Assembly: GCA_029557915.1 (NCBI GenBank) | Contig: JAKQHS010000080.1 | Span: 1 to 37,397 of the forward strand | Source: Bacteroidota bacterium | Lineage (GTDB): Bacteria; Bacteroidota; Bacteroidia; Chitinophagales; Saprospiraceae | Direction of reading: 5' to 3' | DNA length: 37,397 nucleotides | Part shown: positions 8,153 to 16,165 of the stretch, one piece after another | Position numbering within the stretch: position 1 is the first letter of the stretch | How the letters are laid out: the number at the start of each line of letters is the position of its first letter | Translations under genes and position numbers: made by a program | The notes under the pieces: generated by a model | Database searches by the model: none | Told to the model about the DNA's origin: nothing | The model's input: the letters and a program-made list of their open reading frames with translations, nothing else

Positions 8153-8740
8153 ATGGACATTAAAGATTTATTGGAATTATACAAATTCTATGATAAAAAA
8201 GAATACGATTTCGTTGCTTTAATGGTTTTAAGAAAAATCGTAAAAATTGAACCTACCGAGTATAGGAAATTCAATTTAGCTGATCAATTGAGGCGATGTG
8301 GATTTAGATCAGAATCATTAAATATATTTAAATCCATCAATAAAAGAAAAATTCCTAAGGACTATAAAAAATTTTTTTATATCTACAGCGGACAATTATA
8401 TTTAGATATGGGAAATCTAAATTTGGCGAAAAAGTCTTTTATGAAAAGTATTGATTTGGGAAATAAAACAACGGTGCCATACATTTACCTAGCATCAATT
8501 AGTTTAAAAAAAGGGAACGTTTCTGAATCAATAATATATTTGCAGGAGGCTTCCAAACTTGAAGGAGATAAAGATGAGGTCTATTATAATTTGGCCACCA
8601 GGTTGGCTATCGCGGGCGATATTGAATTGGCTATTCAAACGATGAATAAATGCATAAAGATTGATCCGCAATATCCCAATGCTGTGAAATTTATTGAGGA
8701 CTGGAAAGAGTGTTTGAAATTAAAGAAATCTCTAACTTGA
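8153..8740 (+). CDS. TPR protein, candidate immunity or partner of RHS cassette 3
   Basis: 195 residues from the ATG at 8153 (MDIKDLLELYKFYDKKEYDF). The same frame is open back to 8036, but those codons overlap the frameshifted end of the toxin tip, so the later start is preferred. The protein has no signal peptide. It consists of helical tetratricopeptide-like repeats, clearest in the second half: YIYSGQLYLDMGNLNLAKKS, then PYIYLASISLKKGNVSESI and VYYNLATRLAIAGDIELAI with KCIKIDPQYPNA. TPR-like proteins occur among toxin partners but also in many other roles. The low GC and the position 19 bases after the tip support a link to cassette 3. It looks intact although the toxin is broken, as expected for a retained immunity gene. 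Confidence 0.65.
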   Translation: MDIKDLLELYKFYDKKEYDFVALMVLRKIVKIEPTEYRKFNLADQLRRCGFRSESLNIFKSINKRKIPKDYKKFFYIYSGQLYLDMGNLNLAKKSFMKSIDLGNKTTVPYIYLASISLKKGNVSESIIYLQEASKLEGDKDEVYYNLATRLAIAGDIELAIQTMNKCIKIDPQYPNAVKFIEDWKECLKLKKSLT

Positions 8741-9133
8741 GGCTTGGTTACATACTCGACGCTGGACCGGTTGTTTAAGACACGGCTACTTCCAACCTAC
8801 CGGAACCAGGGCTTGAAATTTGGAAAGGATTAAACAAATTAAATCAAAAAGCTATTAGACTATACCCCAAAAAGTGATAAGTGATGAGAGTGATACCACT
8901 AGTACCGCTTGTGCCAATGGCTGGATTCACTCCCTAATGTCAAATTCGTGCCGCTCGTGCCGCTCGTGCCAATTACCTTGGAGGGGGACAACCGGGCCAA
9001 ACCCATGATCTGGTAACCGGACGAACCGGACACCTTAAAAGGGCTTGCTCATCTCGCGGCCAAAGTCAATTATGGCCTATTTCGCCTTAATGAGTACTCC
9101 GAGCAGACACTAGTAACAGTTTTAGTAACACCC
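8741..9133. other. Gene-free stretch between RHS island and IS630 element
   Basis: No convincing gene. A plus-strand reading near 8757-8833 gives a short TLDRLFKTRLLPTYRNQG-like piece, and one near 9020-9110 gives AAKVNYGLFRLNEYSEQT. Both could be decayed coding fragments, but they are too short to assign. Bases 8947-8970 hold 2.7 copies of the 9-mer CGTGCCGCT, and TAGTAACA occurs twice just before the IS630 left end. It looks like an accumulation zone of fragments. Confidence 0.5.
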
Positions 9134-9209
9134 TAGTGCCGTAACAACTAATATTTGCTAATAATTATTAAAGATTGTAATTTGAGATTCGAAATAAATC
9201 GCGAATCTC

Positions 9210-9728
9210 ATGGCCAGACCAACCAAAATCCTGCTTCGTAAGCTTACCCAAAAGGAAAAGAAGATTCTGGACGAAAAGTTAAAAGATAAAACGGTTTCAG
9301 CCAGAGTTTACGAACGGTACCGGGTTATTTTCATCGCTCAGAGCGGTTGTACGGTTTCCCAAATTTCCGAACGCTCCGGTATGCACTTTACTGGTATTTA
9401 TGATTGGATTGAACGATTTAATCATTCTGGATTTGAAGGCTTTAGCGACCCTCCTAATCCGGAAGGGCGACCGTCCACTCTTTCCAGTGCACAAATACGG
9501 GAGATGATTAAAATTGCCGTGTCTCGTCCGGCTGATCTTGGTTTGCCCTACACGCAATGGTCAGTTCCTAAGCTTCGGTCTTATTTGGTTAAAAGAGGTC
9601 TTTTCCCTGATTTCAGCAATGAGTGGATCAGAAGATTGCTCCATCGCGAAGGCATTAGCCTTCAGCACACCAAAACCTGGAAAGAGTCTCCCGACCCCGA
9701 CTTTGAGGAAAAAAAAACCAAGTTTTAA
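9210..9728 (+). CDS. IS630-family transposase, N-terminal (DNA-binding) frame
   Basis: 172 residues in this frame. A homeodomain-like helix-turn-helix (VSQISERSGMHFTGIYDWIE) and a second winged-helix region (WSVPKLRSYLVKRG ... NEWIRRLLHREGIS) match the N-terminal half of IS630 transposases. The DDE catalytic part lies in the -1 frame. The switch is most likely at A9 (9709-9717), which contains the classic A AAA AAA slippery heptamer. A -1 slip there gives one 356-residue protein, a normal length for the family, while unshifted reading stops at 9728. Programmed frameshifting is common in IS transposases, so this need not be a dead copy. Confidence 0.88.
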   Translation: MARPTKILLRKLTQKEKKILDEKLKDKTVSARVYERYRVIFIAQSGCTVSQISERSGMHFTGIYDWIERFNHSGFEGFSDPPNPEGRPSTLSSAQIREMIKIAVSRPADLGLPYTQWSVPKLRSYLVKRGLFPDFSNEWIRRLLHREGISLQHTKTWKESPDPDFEEKKTKF

Positions 9729-10279
9729 AACTCTACGATGAATGCCCTGCAAATAGCCATGTCGTTTGCTTCGATGAGTTTGGGCCCATGGAACTTCGTC
9801 CGATTGCAGGGGTCAGCTGGTCTCCAAAGGGACACCCCCAACGGATCCGGGCAACGTATTCCCGCAAAGAGGGAACTGAGCAGCTCTTGGCTTTTTATGA
9901 TGTTCATGACGATGTGCTGGAAGGAATAGTTCATAAGCGCAAGACATGCCGGGATTTGCTTCAGGCTTGGACCCGCCTTCGAACCTGTTTTCCGAAAAAC
10001 AACCGAATTTATCTAATCCTGGATAACTTATCCTCTCACAGGAACAAAGTTCTCATTCAATATGCCACTGAAAACAAAATTTCACTTGTACCTACACCAA
10101 CGTACTCCAGTTGGCTCAATGCTATTGAAGCTCATTTTACACCCCTAAAAAAATTCTGTCTATCCAACTCGGATGATAGAAGTCATTCGGAAAGAAGAAA
10201 ACGGATTTATCGGTATCTTTCAATTAGAAACCGTGAAAAAGGCAGCAACCGAAAACCATTAGCTGTTTTTAGGCAATAA
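9716..10279 (+). CDS. IS630-family transposase, C-terminal DDE frame
   Basis: 187 residues read after the -1 slip; the first in-frame ATG is only at 9788, after the first catalytic Asp. The DDE_3 endonuclease signature is complete: CFDEFGPMELRP (Asp 1), IYLILDNLSSHRNK (Asp 2), PTYSSWLNAIEAHFTPLKKF (Glu). The product would cut and paste the element at TA sites. An origin by fusion through slippage fits better than independent translation, because starting at 9788 would lose the first catalytic residue. Confidence 0.88.
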   Translation, partial: NQVLKLYDECPANSHVVCFDEFGPMELRPIAGVSWSPKGHPQRIRATYSRKEGTEQLLAFYDVHDDVLEGIVHKRKTCRDLLQAWTRLRTCFPKNNRIYLILDNLSSHRNKVLIQYATENKISLVPTPTYSSWLNAIEAHFTPLKKFCLSNSDDRSHSERRKRIYRYLSIRNREKGSNRKPLAVFRQ

Positions 10280-10295
10280 TAGTTGGCGTGGCACT

Positions 10296-10316
10296 AGCTT
10301 CTAGCTTCTAGCTTCC
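10296..10316 (-). repeat. Heptamer repeat (GAAGCTN), three units
   Basis: AGCTTCT, AGCTTCT and AGCTTCC in tandem, starting inside the right TA flank of the IS630 element. The same unit, in larger inverted arrays, is found before recG (22318-22456). Confidence 0.7.
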
Positions 10317-10340
10317 AACCGGTGTCTTGAATAAATCCTC

Positions 10341-11192
10341 CTAATTCTCCCACAAATCCTGCTCGAAATTAAACAGTTTGTTTTTGATCTTTTCTCCTTC
10401 ACGCAGGCGGGCAACGCCGTCCTCCGGGAAAAAGTCTTTTAACCTCAGGTCCTGGGCATTGCTTTCTTTGAATACATAACTGGAGAACCGTCTCAATTCA
10501 AAGATATCATCCCAACTGAGCGGGGAAGCATCATTAAAATCGTTGAAAGCGCGGTGCCTGGCCAGGATTTCCCTCAGCTGCGGATAATAGAGCCAGTACA
10601 TCGGTTGTTCTTCGGCTTTACCGGCAATGATCCGTTCGCGCACGGGGGCGATGCCGAGGATCCTGACCTTCATCCGGGAGGCTTCGCGGTCAAAAAACCA
10701 GACCTCCTTGATCCGGAAGAATTTAATGGTTGCGGCGCTGATTTCATTTTTTACCACCTGGGTTTTGGTCTCATAGGTTTCCGGATCGATCACCTGGATG
10801 GTGTCCATCGAAAACATCATGCCTTCGATTTCCAGGGGCTGCATGAGTTGTTTGAAATCTTCATCCCGGAAAGCGGCCACCAGGCCCTGGGTCGCCGCAT
10901 CATTGAGTATTCCGAACAAGGGAGCTTTGGGATAAATGAAGGGTAGATTCAGTTTTTCTCTCACGTCAATGACCTGCCAGAGCCTCTTTTCCCAGGGAAT
11001 ATCGGCTTCCCGGAGGGATTCATAGGGCAAAACCCGCTGGTCCAATATGGTCCTCCGGTGGACGATATCATCCATGAAGATGCTGCTGTCACCCGGCTCA
11101 CTGGCCTCCGTGATCACGTTTTCGGGCCTCTGGGCCATCGCTGCGCCCAGGCTGCCGGCGAAAAAAATCAGGACTAAAATTAAATTTTTCAT
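10341..11192 (-). CDS. gldN: Type IX secretion / gliding motility protein GldN (PorN)
   Basis: 283 residues with a Sec signal peptide (MKNLILVLIFFAGSLGAAMA, cleavage before Gln21). GldN is periplasmic and, with GldK, forms the ring of the type IX secretion machine on the inner face of the outer membrane. Family features seen: DDIVHRRTILDQRVL, the WEKRLWQVIDVREKLNLPF segment, IKEVWFFDREASRMKVRILGI, and YPQLREILARHRAFN. It is the last gene of a minus-strand porP-gldK-gldL-gldM-gldN series, 4 bases after gldM, and is surely cotranscribed with it. Length is close to other GldN/PorN proteins. No anomaly is seen. The IS630 element and RHS island begin just beyond its 3' end. Confidence 0.95.
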   Translation of the reverse strand: MKNLILVLIFFAGSLGAAMAQRPENVITEASEPGDSSIFMDDIVHRRTILDQRVLPYESLREADIPWEKRLWQVIDVREKLNLPFIYPKAPLFGILNDAATQGLVAAFRDEDFKQLMQPLEIEGMMFSMDTIQVIDPETYETKTQVVKNEISAATIKFFRIKEVWFFDREASRMKVRILGIAPVRERIIAGKAEEQPMYWLYYPQLREILARHRAFNDFNDASPLSWDDIFELRRFSSYVFKESNAQDLRLKDFFPEDGVARLREGEKIKNKLFNFEQDLWEN

Positions 11193-11196
11193 GACC

Positions 11197-12762
11197 TTAT
11201 TGGATTAAAACATAGATGTCGGATAATTTCCGGTTGACCTCGTCGCCAGGGCATTTGCACCGGATATTTGAAAAGATATACGAATTGCCGGGTTTGGCCA
11301 AACTGATGATCCGCATGCCTTCCCCTGCAAATCTTGAACCGGGATTAGGCGCTTCCATGAGGTCTTCACCCCTGGCTGCACGGGTAATCGTAAAGCCTGC
11401 GATATCGCATTTGGCATCAAAATCAAAGTTTTCGAGGACGGCGGCGATACCCAATTGTGCTTTAAATTCTCCGTTGCCGACCCTGTTTTCGCGGATGCCT
11501 CCGATCCTTGGAACCGGATCCGGGATCGCTTTTATACGGAACTGTTTACGGGCTGAATTGCCGGCGGCGCTGACGACTACCGTGCCATTGGTGCCGGGTC
11601 TGGCGGAGTTTTCTAAATTCAGGGTATAAGTACCGTCCGCATTGCGGCGGATACTGCCGGGCCCTTCAAAAGATACGTTGATCTGATTGCTGGATACGCC
11701 GGCGGCAGAGACTTCGATCGGGTTGTCCACTCCTTTGTAAAGCACATTCATTTTGGCGGCGGATACCGTGACCGACCTTTCACCGACTTCGTATTCAAAT
11801 TCATTTTCTGCCGTAGTGGTTTCATTGGTCACGGGGTTCACCACTGAAAAGCGAACCGAATATTTTTTCACCCCCACCCCGGAAGGCACCACGGAATATT
11901 TGGCCACCCCGTCCACCACAGGCACCGGGGACCCGTTGACCAGGGCGGTCATATTGGTTCCGACGTTGCTGGAGGAGGCGCTGAGGTAAAGATCGGCCTC
12001 GTATTTCTCCCCGGAAATGATATAGCCTTTTTTGGGTGCGGAAACGACCTGGTATTTATCAAACCGGATATCCTCGCCCCCTACCTTGCTCATCAGGTAA
12101 TTGAGTACGGCGGCTTCCGTGCTTTTGGCATCGTTTTGCAGTTTGTTGAGTATGGGCAGGGTTGCTCCCAGGGGCATCTGGTAAAAATTGAAATGGGCCC
12201 AGTTTTTCTTTTTGGTATTCTGCCAGGCGGAATCGACATTCATGGATACCTTTGGCATAAACCCGGCCCGGTCTTCCGGATCGATAAACTCCAGGAATTT
12301 ATTTCTCGTTTCCTCGATTTTTTTCTCCAGCTCTGCGCCTTTACCGTTGTTGGCTGCCGGATTCCGGCCAACCATATAATGCGTGGTGATGTCTTTGTTT
12401 TTTTCTCCTTTAAGATGGGTCACCCCGGTATTGGGAATCACTTCATAGCCGCCCGTTTGGTTGACCATCGTATCGATGATGGCCTGGACATACTCCGTGA
12501 ATTCCTTGCTCAGGTTCCGGGTAGGAGCGGCCCGGTCGGCGTATTTCCGAAGGTTCACTTCGTCTTTACGGGCCAGTTTGTCCACTTCTGCGGGTATTTT
12601 GTTATTTGCTTCATCCAGGGCGACATTGCTTTTTCTAAGGCCGTCATCAACCACCCGGAAAGCATTGAAGATTTCGGCAGATACGTTTAGTGCCAGCAAG
12701 GCAGTGAGTACCAGGTACATCAGGTTGATCATCAGCTGCCGGGGTTGCTTGGGTATGGACAT
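11197..12762 (-). CDS. gldM: Type IX secretion / gliding motor protein GldM (PorM)
   Basis: 521 residues, the usual size for GldM. The N terminus carries the single membrane helix (RQLMINLMYLVLTALLALNV) followed by SAEIFNAFRVVDDGL, strongly conserved in GldM. The rest is the long periplasmic rod of stacked domains, ending in IAAVLENFDFDAKCDIAGFT and a Cys-containing tail (IRCKCPGDEV). With GldL it forms the proton-driven motor that spans the inner membrane and transmits rotation to the GldK/GldN ring. It lies 47 bases after gldL and 4 bases before gldN. Confidence 0.96.
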   Translation of the reverse strand: MSIPKQPRQLMINLMYLVLTALLALNVSAEIFNAFRVVDDGLRKSNVALDEANNKIPAEVDKLARKDEVNLRKYADRAAPTRNLSKEFTEYVQAIIDTMVNQTGGYEVIPNTGVTHLKGEKNKDITTHYMVGRNPAANNGKGAELEKKIEETRNKFLEFIDPEDRAGFMPKVSMNVDSAWQNTKKKNWAHFNFYQMPLGATLPILNKLQNDAKSTEAAVLNYLMSKVGGEDIRFDKYQVVSAPKKGYIISGEKYEADLYLSASSSNVGTNMTALVNGSPVPVVDGVAKYSVVPSGVGVKKYSVRFSVVNPVTNETTTAENEFEYEVGERSVTVSAAKMNVLYKGVDNPIEVSAAGVSSNQINVSFEGPGSIRRNADGTYTLNLENSARPGTNGTVVVSAAGNSARKQFRIKAIPDPVPRIGGIRENRVGNGEFKAQLGIAAVLENFDFDAKCDIAGFTITRAARGEDLMEAPNPGSRFAGEGMRIISLAKPGNSYIFSNIRCKCPGDEVNRKLSDIYVLIQ

Positions 12763-12809
12763 GGATCAGATTAAAATGGACGATAAAGGATTTTAAAGTT
12801 GATTGGGAT

Positions 12810-13637
12810 TTAATGTTCTTTTACATTCATGGCTGACAGCACGTTGCCGTATACCCGGTTCATGGATGAAAGGTTTTTAGCCAGTACATTCAATTGTTCC
12901 TGAGTCTTTTTGGCATCGTCGGCGGAAGCCTGGAGCGAGGTAAAGGTTTCCCCCATTTTTACATAAGTATTGTTGAGCGTGCCCAAGCTTTTTGACATCA
13001 GGGCCAGTTCCTGCTGGGTTTTCCTGGCGTCTTCGGCGGAACCCTGGAGGGCCACAAAAGCTTCGTTCACCTTGGTATAGGTCCCGTTCATGGCAGTCAG
13101 GTTTTTAGAAAGCACACCCAGTTCCTGCTGGGTTTTTTTGGCGTCTTCCACGGATCCGTTGAGCGCCAGGAAAGCTTCATTCATTTTGGAATAAAAATCC
13201 CCGACCGATTTCATCTGTTGTTTGGTCTGGCTGAAATCCACTTCCTGGAGGGCTTTGAGCGAGGACATGCTCCGGCTCATGCCCTGTAATTCATTAAGCA
13301 TTCCGCTCAAGCTGTTTTCCACCGCTTCGGCATTGAGTTGACGGCTCACTTTTTTGCCGTCCACCGCGCCCACGCCGGGGAGGATGGCAGGCACGTCCGA
13401 ATGATAATCTTCAATTCCCGGGTACAGTTTTTCCCAATAATAATCCTTGTCGGGCGGCAGCAGGCCAAGCACCAGGAAGAGGATGGCTTCCGTGACCAGC
13501 CCGATGGTCAAAAACAAACTTGAATTGGGAAGGCTTTCTATTTTGAAGAGGGCCCCAATCATCACCAGGGATGCGCCAACACCAATAACGAGGTTTTTTA
13601 AATATTTGAAAGAAGTGGTTTTATACCAGGTTGCCAT
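12810..13637 (-). CDS. gldL: Type IX secretion / gliding motor protein GldL (PorL)
   Basis: 275 residues. Two N-terminal membrane helices (about residues 15-32 and 41-60) contain the conserved acidic residue expected in the proton path, here Glu50 in helix 2 (LVTEAILFLVLGLLPP). The cytoplasmic tail is coiled-coil and contains three consecutive 38-residue repeats (about residues 153-266) of the form NEAFxALxGSxEDAxKTQQEL..LSKNL..MN.TY.K. GldL and GldM form the motor of the type IX secretion system. The gene sits between gldK and gldM. The repeats are unusually regular for the family as I know it and may change the length or flexibility of the cytoplasmic tail. Confidence 0.95.
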   Translation of the reverse strand: MATWYKTTSFKYLKNLVIGVGASLVMIGALFKIESLPNSSLFLTIGLVTEAILFLVLGLLPPDKDYYWEKLYPGIEDYHSDVPAILPGVGAVDGKKVSRQLNAEAVENSLSGMLNELQGMSRSMSSLKALQEVDFSQTKQQMKSVGDFYSKMNEAFLALNGSVEDAKKTQQELGVLSKNLTAMNGTYTKVNEAFVALQGSAEDARKTQQELALMSKSLGTLNNTYVKMGETFTSLQASADDAKKTQEQLNVLAKNLSSMNRVYGNVLSAMNVKEH

Positions 13638-13748
13638 ATTATGATTAATATTAAAATTTTATAAATTCATACGTGTTGGAATCGTCTCCGATTCAGATCA
13701 TGCCGGCTGATGGGGCTGCAATGGAAATCCTGCTTTCTCCGGAAGGTC

Positions 13749-14987
13749 CTACTTAAAATCATTGATCGATCTGCCCAGGAAAGACAATACATTTCTGAAA
13801 CCAATGTAAGATTTGGTGGAGTCCTGGTATTCGTAAGTCCGCGTCCCGTTTTGCAGGTAATAGGATATATCTTTCCAGGATCCTCCGCGGATCACTTTGC
13901 GTTTATACACATCCGGATCACCGGGTTTTGCGTCATACTGAATATCAGGGTTCATGTCATGCGTAAAATTGTTGGCATTGTCAAAATAAGCGGTGATGGT
14001 CCATTCGGCCACATTGCCGGCCATATTGAACAAGCCGTATTCGTTGGGGAAATACGAATGCACTTCCACAGTGTACTGGCCGCCGTCCTCGGGATAATTG
14101 CCCCTGCCGGGCTTGAAATTGGCCAGCAGGCATCCTTTGGCATTTCTTACATAATAGCCCCCCCAGGGATAGGGAGCCAGTTCTTTTTTGCCCCGGGAGG
14201 CATATTCCCATTCATATTCGGTGGGAAGGCGGAAACCTTCCGAGTTTACTTCTTCCGGGCGGTGGGTATTCCACATCTGGGTCCTCCAGTTGCTGAAGGC
14301 ATTGGCCATCTGCCAGTTGACCCCCACCACCGGGTAATCGTCATAGGCAGGGTGCCAGAAATAGTTGCGGGCGATCGGATCGTTGTAGGAGTATGCAAAA
14401 TCCCTTATCCAAACCAGGGTATCGGGATAAATGGCAGTGGACTCTTTTTTGATGAAGGAACGCCTGGGTGCTTTGGGATTGAGCGCCGCTGCACGCAGAT
14501 CATACCAGCTGTAGGTATAAACCAATTTGCGAACATCCAGTTCGTTACCGCCCAGCCGGTCCTCCCCCTGGTAATACATTTCGCTCAATTCTTCCATGGT
14601 CCAGTCGATGGGCAGTTCCCAGTCAATGCTGGTAGACCCGTCGTCGTTCTCTATGATGTCGCCCATCAGCGTATGGGCCATCGAATCGATCACATATTGC
14701 ACAAATTCCCGGTACTCGTTATTGGTGATCTCGGTGTCGTCCATATAAAAACCGGAAATGGAAATTGCTTTGGGTTTTTGGGTGAGGGAACTGAAAATAT
14801 CCTGATCGCTTTGCCCGACGTGGAGGGTGCCGGAGGGGATGTAAACCATACCGTAAGGATTGATCCCTTTCCATTTCGGGCGGTCCTGGACCCCGGTCAG
14901 ATAACCGGATTGTTTGTTGCCCCCGCAGGCAAATAAAACCAACAGAAAGAGCATGCTCAAACTCCCCCTTAGCATTCTTTGTTTCAT
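13749..14987 (-). CDS. gldK: Type IX secretion / gliding lipoprotein GldK (PorK)
   Basis: 412 residues from the ATG at 14987, chosen because it gives a clean lipoprotein signal (MKQRMLRGSLSMLFLLVLFAC, Cys at residue 21). The frame is open further upstream but there encodes no plausible signal. GldK is an outer-membrane lipoprotein with a formylglycine-generating-enzyme/sulfatase-modifying fold and builds the periplasmic ring with GldN. Fold signatures: GMVYIPSGTLHVGQ, YMDDTEITNNEYREFV, PVVGVNWQMANAFSNW, GFRLPTEYEWEYASRG, YGLFNMAGNVAEW, KVIRGGSW and IGFRNV. It is the first of the four gld genes, with porP upstream. Confidence 0.95.
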   Translation of the reverse strand: MKQRMLRGSLSMLFLLVLFACGGNKQSGYLTGVQDRPKWKGINPYGMVYIPSGTLHVGQSDQDIFSSLTQKPKAISISGFYMDDTEITNNEYREFVQYVIDSMAHTLMGDIIENDDGSTSIDWELPIDWTMEELSEMYYQGEDRLGGNELDVRKLVYTYSWYDLRAAALNPKAPRRSFIKKESTAIYPDTLVWIRDFAYSYNDPIARNYFWHPAYDDYPVVGVNWQMANAFSNWRTQMWNTHRPEEVNSEGFRLPTEYEWEYASRGKKELAPYPWGGYYVRNAKGCLLANFKPGRGNYPEDGGQYTVEVHSYFPNEYGLFNMAGNVAEWTITAYFDNANNFTHDMNPDIQYDAKPGDPDVYKRKVIRGGSWKDISYYLQNGTRTYEYQDSTKSYIGFRNVLSFLGRSINDFK

Positions 14988-15193
14988 GTTTCTAAGTTTC
15001 AAAAATACTGGCTCAATAAAAATTTGGGCGTAAAGATACTTTCTTGTCATCATTCCGGTATCTAAAATTTTCCCCGCGAATCATTTTGGTACTTCGATTA
15101 CAAGATTCTGTCCCTTAAGCTTATAACGGCTGTCCGGGGCACATATTACACGAATCATGCCCGACTGTATTAAACTTTCGTTAAAAAAGGACT

Positions 15194-16165
15194 TTAGTAC
15201 CGCGGATTGAAGATCACCGGCTCCTTGATAACCCCCCCGATCTTTTTATTCAGGGTATAATGGAGCATCAGTTCGTGGGTGCCCTGGTGATAATCTTTGA
15301 TCGGGGAAAGGGAGAGGTCCAGGCCATAGGAGATCTGGATCTGGGGATTTATACGGAGCCCCCCGATCAGGGAGAGGGCGTCGATCGTATTTTGGGAATA
15401 GCCCCTGAAGCCTAAACCGGCGATGACGTTCCCGTTGAAGGTGGCCTGTGCCGAAAAATCCACCTGCATGCGGTTCAAATCGGATTTGACCAGGAAGGCC
15501 GGAATAATTGAAAATTGCTCGCTGATTTCGAAAAGGTATTCTCCGTAAAAATTCAGCCTGGGAAAAATCTGGTAGGTGGATTTGCCGCGGTTGAATTTGA
15601 TGACCGGCCGATGGAAATTTTCAAGGGAAACGCCCAATTCCAGTTTGTCCTGGGCAAAATAAAAGCCTGCAACGAGCTGCGGGGCAAGCCCGTTCAGTTT
15701 CGATTCAAACAAGATATCGTCCTGGTGAACCACCAATCCGCCTTCATACCTGCCTTCGGGCGTCCTCAGGGCGCTGCCGTCGATGGATTTTTGGATAAAA
15801 CCCAGGCCAAGCCCGGCGGAAAACAAGCCGATACTGCTTTCATAAACGTAATTATAGGAAATAGCGGCCCTTAAAGTCTTTTCCACACCAAAGGACTCTT
15901 GTTCCACTTTGATGCCCCCCGCCCCTTTCAGATTATACAAAGGAAGGTGTGCATGCAGGAGCCGGCTGGACGGGCTGCCATTCAATTCCTGCCACTGGGC
16001 GCGGTATCCCCCGGTGATGCTGAGCGTGGATTCGAGTCCCGCGTAGGCGGGATTGAGGGCATATTTATGGGCCGTAAAAAGGGTATACTGGCTGCTTTCC
16101 TGGGCTGCCAGCAGGACGGGCAGGCAAATGGAAAACAAACCAACAAGCCCCTTAACGATTTTCAT
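15194..16165 (-). CDS. porP: PorP/SprF family type IX secretion outer-membrane protein
   Basis: 323 residues with a signal peptide ([20 protein letters not shown]) and an outer-membrane barrel pattern. The family start is clear: [17 protein letters not shown], then [13 protein letters not shown] and [22 protein letters not shown]. PorP/SprF proteins work with the type IX machine, and PorP interacts with PorE and the PorK/N ring. The order porP-gldK-gldL-gldM-gldN is the same as porPKLMN of Porphyromonas. Its start overlaps the 3' end of the DUF255 gene by 14 bases. A 206-base gap to the gldK start (14988-15193) holds no gene and may contain a separate gldK promoter. The paralogue assignment (PorP versus another SprF) rests on this gene order. 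Confidence 0.9.
   Translation of the reverse strand: MKIVKGLVGLFSICLPVLLAAQESSQYTLFTAHKYALNPAYAGLESTLSITGGYRAQWQELNGSPSSRLLHAHLPLYNLKGAGGIKVEQESFGVEKTLRAAISYNYVYESSIGLFSAGLGLGFIQKSIDGSALRTPEGRYEGGLVVHQDDILFESKLNGLAPQLVAGFYFAQDKLELGVSLENFHRPVIKFNRGKSTYQIFPRLNFYGEYLFEISEQFSIIPAFLVKSDLNRMQVDFSAQATFNGNVIAGLGFRGYSQNTIDALSLIGGLRINPQIQISYGLDLSLSPIKDYHQGTHELMLHYTLNKKIGGVIKEPVIFNPRY

Larger units (their letters stand above)
9136..10294 (+). mobile_element. IS630-family insertion sequence with TA target duplication
   Basis: About 1.16 kb. The left end reads GTGCCGTAACAACTA and the right end, reversed, reads GTGCCACGCCAACTA. Matches continue inward (TATTTGC against TTATTGC). The element is flanked on both sides by TA (9134-9135 and 10295-10296), the standard IS630/Tc1-mariner target. 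One transposase is encoded in two overlapping frames joined at an A9 run. Confidence 0.88.

Noticed and set aside
13710-14936. Long open frame on the plus strand opposite gldK
   Set aside because: It is the antisense shadow of a clear GldK gene, with no family motifs of its own.
14988-15193. tRNA or small gene between porP and gldK
   Set aside because: No cloverleaf arms or CCA-type end and no supported frame; it looks like an ordinary spacer.
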